DNA of 64,000 nucleotides, taken from positions 1,431 to 65,430 of the forward strand of contig WIDE01000048.1 of NCBI GenBank assembly GCA_015039315.1, in the 5' to 3' direction. The stretch is from Clavulina sp. PMI_390 (Eukaryota > Basidiomycota > Agaricomycetes > Cantharellales > Hydnaceae). The notes beneath the pieces were generated by a model. That model was not told where the DNA came from and did no database searches. It worked only from the letters and a program-made list of their open reading frames with translations. Shown piece by piece: positions 63,731 to 64,000 of this stretch (position 1 is its first letter; each line of letters opens with the position of its first letter). The position numbers were made by a program, and so were the translations under genes.

Positions 63731-64000
63731 TTCGATCGCTTTCATACTCCACTCCACTTACATCGTGTTGTTCATGTGTTGCTGTACACGGAGCGTTCAA
63801 CTAGGACAGTCCCTATACTATCCATGATATACCTTCTCTCGTTACCATCCTTGTATCGTTGGTTCTCTCAGACTTCTCCGTAGCTATAAGCTCCCGTATA
63901 TATCCTATCTCTAATGCCAAGGCTCTGCTGATAGATGAATCCACTGATGTTATCTTTCTCTGTGTGTGGACGGAATAAGCTCTCAGAGTCCGAAATACGG
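63731..64000. other. 3' flank of the Rab gene
   Basis: T-rich region after the Rab stop codon, probably 3' untranslated sequence; no further gene begins before the window ends. Confidence 0.5.

Overview
The window reads as nuclear DNA of a filamentous fungus, most likely a basidiomycete of the Agaricomycetes (inference). Almost every gene is cut by short GT..AG introns of about 45-100 bases, genes lie close together on both strands, and the set is typical of fungi: PEX6, a Zn2Cys6 regulator, a PalI/SUR7-type membrane protein, a GH63 glucosidase and WBP1. No bacterial operons, rRNA, convincing tRNA or CRISPR were seen. Because the genes are spliced, exons were joined by reading donors, acceptors and phase by eye; boundaries are models, not transcript data.

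Left part (1-12400) is a lineage-specific, duplicated and partly decayed area. A convergent pair of small genes for secreted, membrane- or GPI-anchored proteins (called Y on + and X on - here) is repeated in tandem: X1, Y1-X2, Y2-X3. Between X2 and Y2 lies a truncated copy of the acid phosphatase gene found intact at 9.9-12.0 kb, including its upstream region. A pair of direct repeats of about 740 bases fills 6.8-8.4 kb, and 8.4-9.9 kb holds nothing recognisable.

Middle part (12900-35236) is gene-dense: a C2H2 zinc-finger protein whose fingers are only visible after splicing, a PhoD-like phosphatase, PEX6 head-to-head with an AN1 zinc-finger (ZFAND1/Cuz1-like) gene, a DUF202 membrane protein, an OCH1-like GT32 mannosyltransferase, glucosidase I (GH63) head-to-head with a metallophosphoesterase, and a Pro/Ala/Glu-repeat protein.

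Right part (37399-63730) holds a PalI/SUR7-like four-helix protein, two unrecognised proteins, two neighbouring RING genes that share a 15-nt microexon, adenylate kinase, one unrecognised spliced gene, a Zn2Cys6 transcription factor, the oligosaccharyltransferase subunit WBP1 with a 1.8-kb intron, and a Rab11/Ypt31-type GTPase with an apparent 5-nt microexon. About 3 kb before the Rab gene is mostly empty with one coding-like relic.

Functional links: WBP1, glucosidase I and the OCH1-like transferase act one after another in N-glycosylation; the acid phosphatase and the PhoD-like protein could both serve phosphate release. These links are inferred from families, not from any regulatory signal seen. 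The candidates for something undescribed are the X/Y tandem array and the microexons.
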